DNA of 64,000 bases from Streptomyces sp. SID8374. Its GTDB lineage: Bacteria; Actinomycetota; Actinomycetes; Streptomycetales; Streptomycetaceae. The stretch is taken from positions 1,922,001-1,986,000 of the forward strand of contig NZ_WWGH01000001.1 in assembly GCF_009865135.1 (NCBI RefSeq), in the 5' to 3' direction. The position numbers were made by a program, and so were the translations under genes. Below, one piece after another: positions 42,621 through 50,638 of this stretch. The notes under the pieces were generated by a model that searched no databases, was not told the DNA's origin, and saw only the letters and a list, made by a program, of their open reading frames with translations. Position 1 is the first letter of the stretch. The number at the start of each line of letters is the position of its first letter.

Positions 42621-43286
42621 ATGAACGAGTTTCTGATAGGGATTCTCGGCTCGCTGGCAGCCAGCACCATCCTCCTCGTTCTCGGCTTGCTGCGGGGCGC
42701 CCGTCCCATGTGGTGGCTGGTAGCCGCCTGCTCCCGGTACACGAAGACCGGACTCGGCCGCGTATACGCCCACCAGGCCACGACCGAGCGGGACCTCGCT
42801 CGCGATTTACGACGAGCCCGCTGGGTCAAAGTCCTGGCAGGACGAGGAAATGTGCTCACCCGAGAGGTCTTCTCCCCCCTGTGGTCGGCTGAGCCTGCCC
42901 CGCAGTCCGTCCAGATTCTGTTACCGGACCCCGGATCCCGGAGAGAGTCTTGGCTGGATCGGCGCTCCCAGGAAGTATCTCGCTTCGACCCAGGCTTCAC
43001 CTCTGAATTCCTCAGAGGCCAAGTCCGGACGAACATCGACTACTTGTCCAGGGTGGCGCAGGCACGAGACGGAATTGAGCTACGCACCTTCAATCTGCCG
43101 AACAACTGCCGAGTGATCGCCACGGACCGAGCTGCCTACCTCACTTTCTACAGTGCGTCAGCACACGGCAGAAACTCCCCATGTCTGTACGCCCGAGCAC
43201 CCGGTATTCTCTACGACGCCGCTCTACGCCAGTTCGACGCAGCCTGGGCACACGCCACGGCGGTTCCGCCGGCCCCTCTCCCCTGA
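42621..43286 (+). CDS. Membrane-anchored PLD-like protein (third gene of the operon)
   Basis: 221 residues. One N-terminal helix (about 4-25, FLIGILGSLAASTILLVLGL), then a soluble domain with WVKVLAGRGNVLTREVF, SVQILLPDPGS, ELRTFNLPNNCRVIATDRAA and ILYDAALRQFDAAWAHA. The pattern (start strand, LLPDP, late TDRAAYLTFYS) resembles catalytically dead phospholipase-D-like domains found in conflict systems; no HKD motif is present, so it would bind rather than cut. Two TTA codons (63 and 101). The ATG has GGAAGAGGG six bases upstream. 51 bp after the nucleosidase gene. Confidence 0.65.
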   Translation: MNEFLIGILGSLAASTILLVLGLLRGARPMWWLVAACSRYTKTGLGRVYAHQATTERDLARDLRRARWVKVLAGRGNVLTREVFSPLWSAEPAPQSVQILLPDPGSRRESWLDRRSQEVSRFDPGFTSEFLRGQVRTNIDYLSRVAQARDGIELRTFNLPNNCRVIATDRAAYLTFYSASAHGRNSPCLYARAPGILYDAALRQFDAAWAHATAVPPAPLP

Positions 43287-43635
43287 CCGGCCACGTGGAG
43301 CGGAGACTTGCAGCGGGCAGCCGGCACAGGACTATGTGCACCCCGAGGGTGGCATCCCCTCTCAACGGCACCCGATCCGTCGACGGCACGGAGATCCGCC
43401 AGGGCCGAGTGGCAATGCCACCCCACCGCAGGTTCGAGGAAAGGCCCCGCGCGAGCGGTACGAGGAGCTGCCCGAGCACCAGCGCAGCGGTACCTGAGGG
43501 CAGTCGCCAGTGCCCCGGCATGGACGTATCCGCACGGGGCAGGACGGGCCCGCCAAGCGGACGGATGGTTATCGCCATGGTCTTCCGTCGCCGCTCCCTG
43601 GGGGCCTGGGGCGCATCGCGCAGCCGCATCGATCA
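43287..43635. other. Intergenic, no gene seen
   Basis: 349 bp after the PLD-like gene. Open frames exist on both strands but are Arg/Pro-rich without domains or ribosome sites. No HicA-like toxin was found here for the following HicB-like gene. Confidence 0.4.
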
Positions 43636-43677
43636 CCCTGACGGCCGAGAGGGCGTACGCCCTCTCGGCCGTCAGGG
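43636..43677. repeat. Perfect 42-bp palindrome
   Basis: Every base pairs around the centre 43656/43657: arms CCCTGACGGCCGAGAGGGCG and its complement, no loop beyond the central TA. It lies 47 bp upstream of the HicB-like gene and after the nucleosidase operon. It could act as a bidirectional terminator, an operator for the HicB-like protein, or a cruciform element. Confidence 0.9.
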
Positions 43678-43724
43678 CCTACCGTCTCCACACGATCGAA
43701 CTGAGCGAAAAAGGGGCGCGCTGA

Positions 43725-44159
43725 ATGACCACCCACAAGGCAACAGCAGAGCGTCAGGGACGCTTCTGGGTCGTGAGCATCGACGGCCTTCCTGAAGGAG
43801 AGCAGAACGTCACACAGGACCTCACCTGGACCGAGGCCCACGAGAACGCGCGGGAGCTGGTCAGTCTCGTTCTGGAGACCGAGGACGATCAAGCCGCCTA
43901 CACCGTCGACCTCGTCCCGGCCGACCCGGCGATGTTCGAGGTCGTGCAGGAGACCGAAGAAGCCGACGCTGCCGTACAAGAGGCGGAGAAGCGCCGCCGC
44001 GTGGCGATGACACGAGCAGCCCAGACACTCGCCGGCCTCGGGCTGACGCAGGCCGAGGCCGGTCGCATGCTCGGCGTCACACACCAACGCATTGCCCAGC
44101 TCGCGCCCAAGGCACCGAACAAGAGCACCAAGAGCAAGAAGAAGGCCGTTGCCGCCTGA
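43725..44159 (+). CDS. HicB-like protein with C-terminal helix-turn-helix
   Basis: 144 residues. The N-terminal half has a HicB-like fold (GRFWVVSIDGLPEGEQNVTQ, then TWTEAHENARELVSLVLE). The C-terminal part is a helix-turn-helix (LTQAEAGRMLGVTHQRIAQL) and a Lys-rich tail. HicB antitoxins bind DNA and neutralise HicA, but no hicA is adjacent, so it may be a stand-alone regulator. AAAGGGG eight bases before the ATG. The 42-bp palindrome just upstream is a candidate binding site. Confidence 0.7.
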   Translation: MTTHKATAERQGRFWVVSIDGLPEGEQNVTQDLTWTEAHENARELVSLVLETEDDQAAYTVDLVPADPAMFEVVQETEEADAAVQEAEKRRRVAMTRAAQTLAGLGLTQAEAGRMLGVTHQRIAQLAPKAPNKSTKSKKKAVAA

Positions 44160-44287
44160 TGGGCATGCCGTGGGTGATGGAAGCCGCGTCCCCCAAACCT
44201 CACGAAACATGACGTCCAGCTGGCCACCATGGGCTCACACGTCGTTCGCACGAGACAGGCCGGGGAGACCGAACCACAGAACGCGTA

Positions 44288-44317
44288 TCCCCAGGCCAGA
44301 ACGATTCTGCCTGGGGA
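44288..44317 (-). terminator. Terminator of the tRNA-CAT gene
   Basis: Hairpin TCCCCAGG-(C)-CAGAA-CGA-TTCTGCCTGGGGA, 13 bp with one bulge and a three-base loop, 8 bp past the tRNA 3' end on the minus strand. Confidence 0.75.
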
Positions 44318-44324
44318 CGCTCGG

Positions 44325-44398
44325 TGGGGCGGGTGGGACTCGAACCCACGGCCGACGGATTATGAGTCCGCTGCTCTAACCGGCTGAGCTACCGCCCC
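44325..44398 (-). tRNA. tRNA with CAT anticodon (Met, or Ile2)
   Basis: 74 nt. Acceptor stem GGGGCGG/CCGCCCC, D-arm AGCTCAGCCGGTTAGAGC, anticodon CAT in GGACTCATAATCC, T-arm GTGGGTTCGAGTCCCAC, discriminator A; CCA not fully encoded. Elongator Met and lysidine-modified Ile2 tRNAs cannot be separated by the anticodon alone. Confidence 0.95.
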
Positions 44399-44599
44399 GT
44401 CTCGGCGTGGCGCGTACAAGTGTGCGCACCGTCTGCCGCAGCATAGCCGGTCATACGATCTCTCGCTTCGGATGGTCGACTTCGCCTGATCTTGAGGACG
44501 GCGCTGCGTGCTGCCCGGTTGCAGGAGAGATCAAGGACACCCGAAAGAGTCGTTCCGGGGCCCGGCCGGCGCCCCGGAGCGGCACCGGCCGGGCACGCG

Positions 44600-44625
44600 A
44601 AAGAGGACCCCGAAGGGCCCTCTTC
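44600..44625 (-). terminator. Terminator of the tRNA-Asn pair
   Basis: Minus strand AAGAGGGCCC-TTCG-GGGTCCTCTT, stem with one wobble and a UUCG tetraloop, 8 bp after the second tRNA-Asn. Confidence 0.8.
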
Positions 44626-44632
44626 CGTTCCG

Positions 44633-44705
44633 CTCCCCCGACTGGACTCGAACCAGTAACCCTCCGGTTAACAGCCGAATGCTCTGCCAATTGAGCTACA
44701 GGGGA
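44633..44705 (-). tRNA. tRNA-Asn (GTT)
   Basis: 73 nt. Acceptor TCCCCTG/CGGGGGA, discriminator G, D-arm AGCTCAATTGGCAGAGC, anticodon GTT in GGCTGTTAACC, T-arm ACTGGTTCGAGTCCAGT. It differs from its neighbour only at the anticodon stem. Confidence 0.96.
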
Positions 44706-44710
44706 TCGCG

Positions 44711-44783
44711 CTCCCCCGACTGGACTCGAACCAGTAACCTGCCGGTTAACAGCCGGCTGCTCTGCCAATTGAGCTACAGGGGA
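44711..44783 (-). tRNA. tRNA-Asn (GTT)
   Basis: 73 nt, near-identical to the next tRNA-Asn 5 bp downstream; anticodon stem GCCGGCTGTTAACCGGC. The two are tandem and surely co-transcribed. Confidence 0.96.
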
Positions 44784-44965
44784 TTGCTGCGTTGCTTCGA
44801 AATCGTACCTGCCTGGCGGCTGCCGGGCGGCGCGCGTTCGCTGCGACACATACATTAGCGCAAGCAGGGGGGTGCTCCGCCAATCGGTATCGCCCGGGGT
44901 GATCTCGGGTGCTCGCGGGTAGGCGGGCTGCACACGTCGCACCAAGCGTAGGAAGGGTGGCAGCC

Positions 44966-45274
44966 ATGCGGTACCGGCTCACGTTCATCGCCGGAGTGGC
45001 CCTCGGTTACGTGCTCGGCACGCGAGCCGGGCGCGAGCGTTACGAGCAGTTGAAGAAGTCGGCCCGGCAGTTCACGGAGAACCCCGCCGTGCGCAACGCC
45101 GCCGAGAGTGCCGCGCACAGCGGCCGGGACATCGCCGGCAAGGCGTACCACTCGGTCAGCGACAAGGTGGGGGACAAGGTGCCCGCCTCCGTCGCCGAGC
45201 GCGTCCGGTCGCTCAAGGACCGCAGCAGCCAGAACGGTGGCGCCGAGGACGACTGGGGGACCACCAACACCTGA
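44966..45274 (+). CDS. YtxH-like small membrane protein
   Basis: 102 residues. One N-terminal helix with GXXXG pattern (LTFIAGVALGYVLGTRAGRE), then an amphipathic helical tail (SARQFTENPAVRNAAESAAH, GDKVPASVAERVRSLKDR). This is the usual YtxH-type architecture of Gram-positives, general envelope or stress protein of unknown action. ATG at 44966 with GGAAGGGTGG upstream. Confidence 0.85.
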   Translation: MRYRLTFIAGVALGYVLGTRAGRERYEQLKKSARQFTENPAVRNAAESAAHSGRDIAGKAYHSVSDKVGDKVPASVAERVRSLKDRSSQNGGAEDDWGTTNT

Positions 45275-45330
45275 GGTCGGGTGGTGGGCGGCTGTTACGG
45301 GAAAGTCCCGCGGTGCGGCAGAATCTGCGT

Positions 45331-46776
45331 ATGGGCATAGTCGCGGGGCTGGACAGTTCTTCCGCCTTCACTCACATCGTCGTCTGCGACGCGGACTCGG
45401 GCGCCGTGCTCCGGGAGGGGTACGCCGCCCACCCGGTCGAGGCCAAGGCCACCGAGGTCGATCCGCAGGCCTGGCTGCTCTCCCTCGGTGAGGCGGCCTC
45501 CGGCGGGCTGCTCGAAGGTGTGCAGGCCATCGGTGTCTCGGCCCAGCAGCACGGGCTCGTACCGCTGGACCGGCAGGGCAATCTCGTACGTCCCGCCCTC
45601 CTCGGCAACGACCGGCGGGCCCAGGTGGCCGCGGCCGATCTCGTCGACGCGCTGGGGGGCCGGCAGGCCTGGGCCGAGGCGGTCGGGGCCGTACCGCAGG
45701 CCTCGCAGCCCGTGGCGAAGCTGCGGTGGCTGGCGCGGACCGAGCCGGAGAACGCCCAGCGGGTCGCCGCCGTCATGCAGCCGCACGACTGGCTCGTGTG
45801 GCAGCTCCTCGGGCGGCCCGCCCGGCGGACCACGGACCGGGGCGCCGCATCAGGGACCGGTTACTGGTCGGCCGGGTCCGCCGCCTACCGGCCCGACCTG
45901 GTGGAGCTGGCCCTCGGGCACCCCGCCGCCCTGCCCGAGGTGCTCGGGCCCGCCGAGTCCGCCGGGACCACGCCCGAGGGGCTCCTGATCTCCGCCGGGA
46001 CCGGCGAGACCATGGCCGCGGCCTTCGGGCTCGGGGTCGCGGTGGGCGACGCGGTGGTCTCGCTGGGGGCCTCCGGGTCCGTGATGGCGGTGCACCACGA
46101 GGCGCTCGCCGACCCGCACGGGATGATCACCTCCTTCGCCGACGCCACCGGGATGCACCTGCCGGTGGTCCATGTCTCCAACGCCGTACGGGCGTTGCGC
46201 GGGACCACCGAGATGCTCGGCCTGGACGGGCTGGAGGAGCTGTCGGCCCTCGCCCTGAAGTCCACGCCCGGCGCCTCCGGGCTCGTACTGCTGCCGTATC
46301 TGGAGGGCGAGCGCACCCCGCAGCTCCCGCACACCGCCGGCACCCTCAGCGGGATGCGGCGCGAGTCGATGAAGCCGGAGCACCTGGCGCGGGCCGCGTT
46401 CGAGGGGATGCTCTGCTCGCTGGCCGACGCCCTGGACGTGCTGCGCGGGCGGGGGGTGGAGGTGCGCCGGGTGTTCCTGCTCGGTGCCGCCGCCGAGCTG
46501 CCCGCCGTACAGGCGCTGGCTCCGGCGGTGTTCGGTACGCAGGTCGTCGTACCGCAGCCCGCCCAGTACGCGGCGCTCGGCGCGGCCCGGCAGGCGGCCT
46601 GGGCGCTCGGGGTCTCGCAGGGCACCCTCGACCCGCGCACTCCCCCGGCCTGGCAGGGCGCGGCCGCCCAGGTGCTGGAGCCGGGCGAGGAGCTGGCGGT
46701 CGGGCGGGCGGTGCGTCAGCAGTACGGGGCCACTCGGGATCAGATCCATCCCGGCGCGTTCGGTGGCGGCCAGTAG
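45331..46776 (+). CDS. FGGY-family carbohydrate kinase (xylulokinase-like)
   Basis: 481-residue kinase that phosphorylates a sugar with ATP. Actin-like N-terminal phosphate loop GIVAGLDSSSAFTHIVV, SAQQHGLVPLD, and the C-terminal FLLGAAAELPAVQALAPAVF with PYLEGERTPQLP, typical of xylulokinases. The ATG at 45331 is taken, 18 bp inside a possible GTG start. No sugar transporter or isomerase is adjacent, so the substrate (probably xylulose) is inferred from family. Confidence 0.87.
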   Translation: MGIVAGLDSSSAFTHIVVCDADSGAVLREGYAAHPVEAKATEVDPQAWLLSLGEAASGGLLEGVQAIGVSAQQHGLVPLDRQGNLVRPALLGNDRRAQVAAADLVDALGGRQAWAEAVGAVPQASQPVAKLRWLARTEPENAQRVAAVMQPHDWLVWQLLGRPARRTTDRGAASGTGYWSAGSAAYRPDLVELALGHPAALPEVLGPAESAGTTPEGLLISAGTGETMAAAFGLGVAVGDAVVSLGASGSVMAVHHEALADPHGMITSFADATGMHLPVVHVSNAVRALRGTTEMLGLDGLEELSALALKSTPGASGLVLLPYLEGERTPQLPHTAGTLSGMRRESMKPEHLARAAFEGMLCSLADALDVLRGRGVEVRRVFLLGAAAELPAVQALAPAVFGTQVVVPQPAQYAALGAARQAAWALGVSQGTLDPRTPPAWQGAAAQVLEPGEELAVGRAVRQQYGATRDQIHPGAFGGGQ

Positions 46777-46955
46777 GAGGCCCCCTGCACTGGTGGCGCG
46801 CGTGCACACCCGCGCGCGCCCGCCCGTACGCGCGCTTCGGCTTCGGACCGGTCCCCCAGCCTTGACCGGAGTTTGGGGAAAACGGTTCGCCCTCCGAGTA
46901 CGGCGTACGCGAAACTGAGTCGGCCTCTGCCCTCCGCCGACTCCGAGAGACACGC

Positions 46956-48689
46956 GTGCTCATAAAACTCCTGCGGGCCCATCTGGGCCCGTACAAGAAA
47001 CCCATCGCGCTGCTGGTCCTCCTCCAGCTGCTCCAGACCTGCGCCACCCTGTATCTGCCCAGCCTCAACGCGGACATCATCGACAACGGTGTCGTGCAGG
47101 GCGATACCGGCTACATCCTGGAGTTCGGCGGTCTCATGATCGCCGTCAGTGTGCTCCAGGTGCTCTGCAACGTGGGGGCCGTCTTCTACGGGGCCCGGAC
47201 CGCGTCGGCGCTCGGGCGGGATGTGCGGGGCGCGGTCTTCGACCGGGTGCAGTCGTTCTCGGCCCGGGAGCTCGGGCGGTTCGGGGCGCCCTCGCTGATC
47301 ACCCGGACCACCAATGACGTCCAGCAGATCCAGATGCTGGTGCTGATGACGTTCACGCTCATGGTGTCGGCGCCGATCATGTGTGTCGGCGGCATCGTCA
47401 TGGCGCTCGGCCAGGACGTCCCACTCTCCGCTGTGCTGCTCGCGGTGGTGCCGGTGCTCGGGATCTCGGTGAGCATCATCGTGACGAAGATGCGGCCGCT
47501 GTTCCGGACGATGCAGGAGCGGCTGGACACGGTGAACCGGGTACTGCGCGAGCAGATCACCGGCAACCGGGTGATCCGGGCGTTCGTCCGCGACGGGTAC
47601 GAGGAGAAGCGGTTCCGGGGCGCCAACACCGAGCTGACCGATGTGTCGCTGGCGACCGGGCGGCTGATGGCGCTGATGTTCCCGACGGTGATGACGGTGG
47701 TCAACCTGTCGTCCGTCGCCGTGGTGTGGTTCGGCGCGCACCGCATCGACAGCGGCGGAATGCAGATCGGTGCGCTGACCGCGTTCCTCGCCTATCTGAT
47801 GCAGATCGTGATGGCCGTGATGATGGCCACCTTCATGTTCATGATGGTGCCGCGCGCCGAGGTGTGCGCCGAGCGCATCCAGGAGGTGCTGGACACCGAT
47901 TCGAGCGTCGTACCGCCCACCGCGCCCGTCACCGAACTGCGCCGGCACGGGCATCTGGAGGTGCGGGGCGCGGAGTTCCGTTACCCGGGTGCCGAGGAGC
48001 CGGTCCTGCGGGCCGTGGATCTGGTGGCCCGGCCCGGTGAGACCACCGCGATCATCGGGTCGACGGGGAGCGGGAAGTCCACGCTGCTCGGCCTCGTACC
48101 CCGGCTGTTCGATGTGACGGACGGCGAGGTGCTGGTCGACGGCGAGGACGTGCGGACGCTGGATCCGGTGCTGCTGGCGAAGACGGTGAGCCTGGTGCCG
48201 CAGAAGCCGTACCTCTTCTCGGGGACGGTCGCGACGAACCTGCGGTACGGGAATCCGGACGCCACCGACGAGGAGCTGTGGCACGCGCTGGAGGTGGCGC
48301 AGGCCAAGGGGTTCGTGGAGGGCTTGGAGCACGGACTCGACGCGCCGATCGCGCAGGGCGGCACCAATGTCTCGGGCGGTCAGCGGCAGCGGCTCTCCAT
48401 CGCCCGGACGCTGGTGCAGCGGCCGGAGATCTATCTCTTCGACGACTCGTTCTCGGCGCTGGACTACGCGACCGACGCCGCGCTGCGGGCGGCGCTGGCC
48501 CATGAGACGGCCGGGGCGACCGTGGTGATCGTCGCGCAGCGGGTCTCCACCATCCGCGACGCCGACCGGATCCTGGTGCTGGACGAGGGGCGGGTCGTGG
48601 GCAGCGGTACCCATCACGAGCTGATGGACGGCAATGAAACGTACCGGGAGATCGTGCTCTCCCAGCTGACGGAAGCGGAGGCCGCGTAA
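46956..48689 (+). CDS. ABC exporter half-transporter, degenerate-site subunit
   Basis: 577 residues: six-helix membrane domain (about 10-310), then nucleotide-binding domain with Walker A GSTGSGKST, signature VSGGQRQR and Walker B IYLFDDSFSALD. The catalytic Glu after the Walker B Asp is replaced by Asp, as in one half of heterodimeric exporters (BmrC/TM287 type). GTG start at 46956 with CGAGAGA upstream. The next gene overlaps its stop (TAATG), so the two are made together as a heterodimer. Confidence 0.92.
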   Translation: MLIKLLRAHLGPYKKPIALLVLLQLLQTCATLYLPSLNADIIDNGVVQGDTGYILEFGGLMIAVSVLQVLCNVGAVFYGARTASALGRDVRGAVFDRVQSFSARELGRFGAPSLITRTTNDVQQIQMLVLMTFTLMVSAPIMCVGGIVMALGQDVPLSAVLLAVVPVLGISVSIIVTKMRPLFRTMQERLDTVNRVLREQITGNRVIRAFVRDGYEEKRFRGANTELTDVSLATGRLMALMFPTVMTVVNLSSVAVVWFGAHRIDSGGMQIGALTAFLAYLMQIVMAVMMATFMFMMVPRAEVCAERIQEVLDTDSSVVPPTAPVTELRRHGHLEVRGAEFRYPGAEEPVLRAVDLVARPGETTAIIGSTGSGKSTLLGLVPRLFDVTDGEVLVDGEDVRTLDPVLLAKTVSLVPQKPYLFSGTVATNLRYGNPDATDEELWHALEVAQAKGFVEGLEHGLDAPIAQGGTNVSGGQRQRLSIARTLVQRPEIYLFDDSFSALDYATDAALRAALAHETAGATVVIVAQRVSTIRDADRILVLDEGRVVGSGTHHELMDGNETYREIVLSQLTEAEAA

Positions 48690-50617
48690 TGGCCGGTCCG
48701 GGCGGACGGATGATGGCCGGGGGCGCGCCCACCGAGCGGTCCATGGATTTCAAGGGGTCCAGCAAGCGGCTGCTGAGGCGGTTCGGCCAGGAGAAGGCCT
48801 CGCTGTATCTGATGCTGGGCGCGGTGACCGTCAGCGTGGCGCTGTCGGTGGCCGGGCCGAAGATCCTCGGGAAGGCGACCGACCTGATCTTCGCCGGGGT
48901 GGTCGGCCGGCAGATGCGGGAGGGCACCACCAAGGCGGAGGCGATCGAGGGGCTGCGGGCGGAGGGCAGCGGTTCGATGGCCGACATGCTCTCGGGGGTG
49001 GACTTCACCCCGGGCCAGGGCATCGACTTCGGTGCGGTGGGCAGCGTGCTGCTGGCGGTCCTGGTGGTCTATGTCGGCGCCGGGCTGCTGATGCTGGTCT
49101 CCACGCGGCTGTCGATCCGGGTGATCAACCGGATCGTCTTCCAGCTGCGGGAGGACCTCCAGACGAAGCTGGCGCGGCTGCCGCTGTCGTACTTCGACCG
49201 GGCCAAGCGCGGTGAGGTGCTCAGCCGGGCCACCAACGACATCGACAACATCTCGCAGACGCTCCAGCAGACGATGGGCCAGCTCATCAACTCCCTGCTG
49301 ACCATCATCGGCGTACTGATCATGATGGTCTGGATCTCGCCGCTGCTGGCGCTGGTCGCGCTGGTGACGATCCCGCTCTCGGTGGTCGTGGCGACGCGGG
49401 TCGGCAAGCTGTCGCAGCCGCAGTTCGTGCAGCAGTGGCGGGTGACGGGGAAGCTCAACGCCCATATCGAGGAGATGTACACCGGGCACAACCTGGTGAA
49501 GGTCTTCGGGAGGCAGGAGGAGTCGGCGAAGGACTTCGCCGAGCAGAACGACGCGCTGTACGAGGCCGGGTTCAAGGCGCAGTTCGCCAGCGGGATCATG
49601 CAGCCGCTGATGATGTTCATCTCGAACCTGAACTATGTGCTGGTGGCCGTCGTCGGTGGTCTGCGGGTCGCCTCGGGCACCCTGTCGATCGGTGACGTAC
49701 AGGCGTTCATCCAGTATTCGCGGCAGTTCTCGATGCCGCTGACGCAGGTGGCCTCGATGGCGAACCTGGTGCAGTCCGGGATCGCGTCGGCCGAGCGGGT
49801 CTTCGAGCTGCTGGACGCCGAGGAGCAGGGCGCGGACCCGGTGGACGGCGAGCGTCCGGAGGAGCTCACGGGACGGGTCTCGCTGGAGAAGGTGTCCTTC
49901 CGCTACGAGCCGGAGAAGCCGCTCATCGAGGATCTGTCGCTGAGCGTGGAGCCGGGGCAGACGGTCGCGATCGTCGGCCCGACCGGCGCGGGCAAGACCA
50001 CGCTGGTCAATCTGCTGATGCGGTTCTACGAGGTGACCGGCGGGCGGATCGCTCTCGACGGGGTCGATGTGGCGAAGATGTCCCGGGACGATCTGCGGTC
50101 GCGGATCGGGATGGTGCTCCAGGACACCTGGCTGTTCGGCGGTTCCATAGCGGAGAACATCGCGTACGGCGCTGCGCGCGCGGTCACCCGGGAAGAGATC
50201 GAGGAGGCGGCCCGGGCGGCGCACGCGGACCGCTTCATCCGGACGCTGCCCGACGGGTACGACTCGGTGATCGACGACGAGGGTTCCGGGGTCAGCGCGG
50301 GCGAGAAGCAGCTGATCACCATCGCGCGGGCGTTCCTCTCCGACCCGGTGATCCTGGTCCTGGACGAGGCGACAAGCTCGGTGGACACCCGGACCGAGGT
50401 GCTGATCCAGAAGGCGATGGCGCGTCTGGCCCATGGGCGTACGTCGTTCGTGATCGCGCACCGGCTCTCCACGATCCGGGACGCCGACGTGATCCTGGTG
50501 ATGGAGAACGGGTCGATCGTGGAACAGGGCACGCACGACGAGCTGTTGGCGGCCGGGGGCGCGTATGCCAGGTTGTACGCCGCTCAGTTCGCGGAGGCGC
50601 TGGCGGAGGTGGACTGA
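48689..50617 (+). CDS. ABC exporter half-transporter, catalytic subunit
   Basis: 642 residues. Membrane domain about 50-375, with an N-terminal extension and a long first extracytoplasmic loop (TTKAEAIEGLRAEGSGSMAD). Walker A GPTGAGKTT, Walker B VILVLDEATSSVD with the catalytic Glu, H-loop IAHRLS. The signature is VSAGEKQ rather than LSGGQ, completing the mixed-site pattern with its partner. Export substrate (drug, lipid or peptide) unknown. Convergent with hrdA. Confidence 0.92.
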   Translation: MAGPGGRMMAGGAPTERSMDFKGSSKRLLRRFGQEKASLYLMLGAVTVSVALSVAGPKILGKATDLIFAGVVGRQMREGTTKAEAIEGLRAEGSGSMADMLSGVDFTPGQGIDFGAVGSVLLAVLVVYVGAGLLMLVSTRLSIRVINRIVFQLREDLQTKLARLPLSYFDRAKRGEVLSRATNDIDNISQTLQQTMGQLINSLLTIIGVLIMMVWISPLLALVALVTIPLSVVVATRVGKLSQPQFVQQWRVTGKLNAHIEEMYTGHNLVKVFGRQEESAKDFAEQNDALYEAGFKAQFASGIMQPLMMFISNLNYVLVAVVGGLRVASGTLSIGDVQAFIQYSRQFSMPLTQVASMANLVQSGIASAERVFELLDAEEQGADPVDGERPEELTGRVSLEKVSFRYEPEKPLIEDLSLSVEPGQTVAIVGPTGAGKTTLVNLLMRFYEVTGGRIALDGVDVAKMSRDDLRSRIGMVLQDTWLFGGSIAENIAYGAARAVTREEIEEAARAAHADRFIRTLPDGYDSVIDDEGSGVSAGEKQLITIARAFLSDPVILVLDEATSSVDTRTEVLIQKAMARLAHGRTSFVIAHRLSTIRDADVILVMENGSIVEQGTHDELLAAGGAYARLYAAQFAEALAEVD

Positions 50618-50638
50618 GGCGGGGGCGCCGACCCGGGG

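Noticed and set aside
42621..43286. PLD-like protein as an active nuclease or phospholipase
   Set aside because: No HxK(x)4D motif; at most a catalytically dead fold.
43141..43629. Minus-strand frame (162 codons) in the gap after the PLD-like gene
   Set aside because: Considered as a toxin gene, but no domain, no ribosome site, and it runs antisense into the PLD-like gene.
44288..44398. tRNA-CAT gene as an attachment site for an integrative element
   Set aside because: No integrase and no second copy of the tRNA 3' end seen in the island; left as an island border only.
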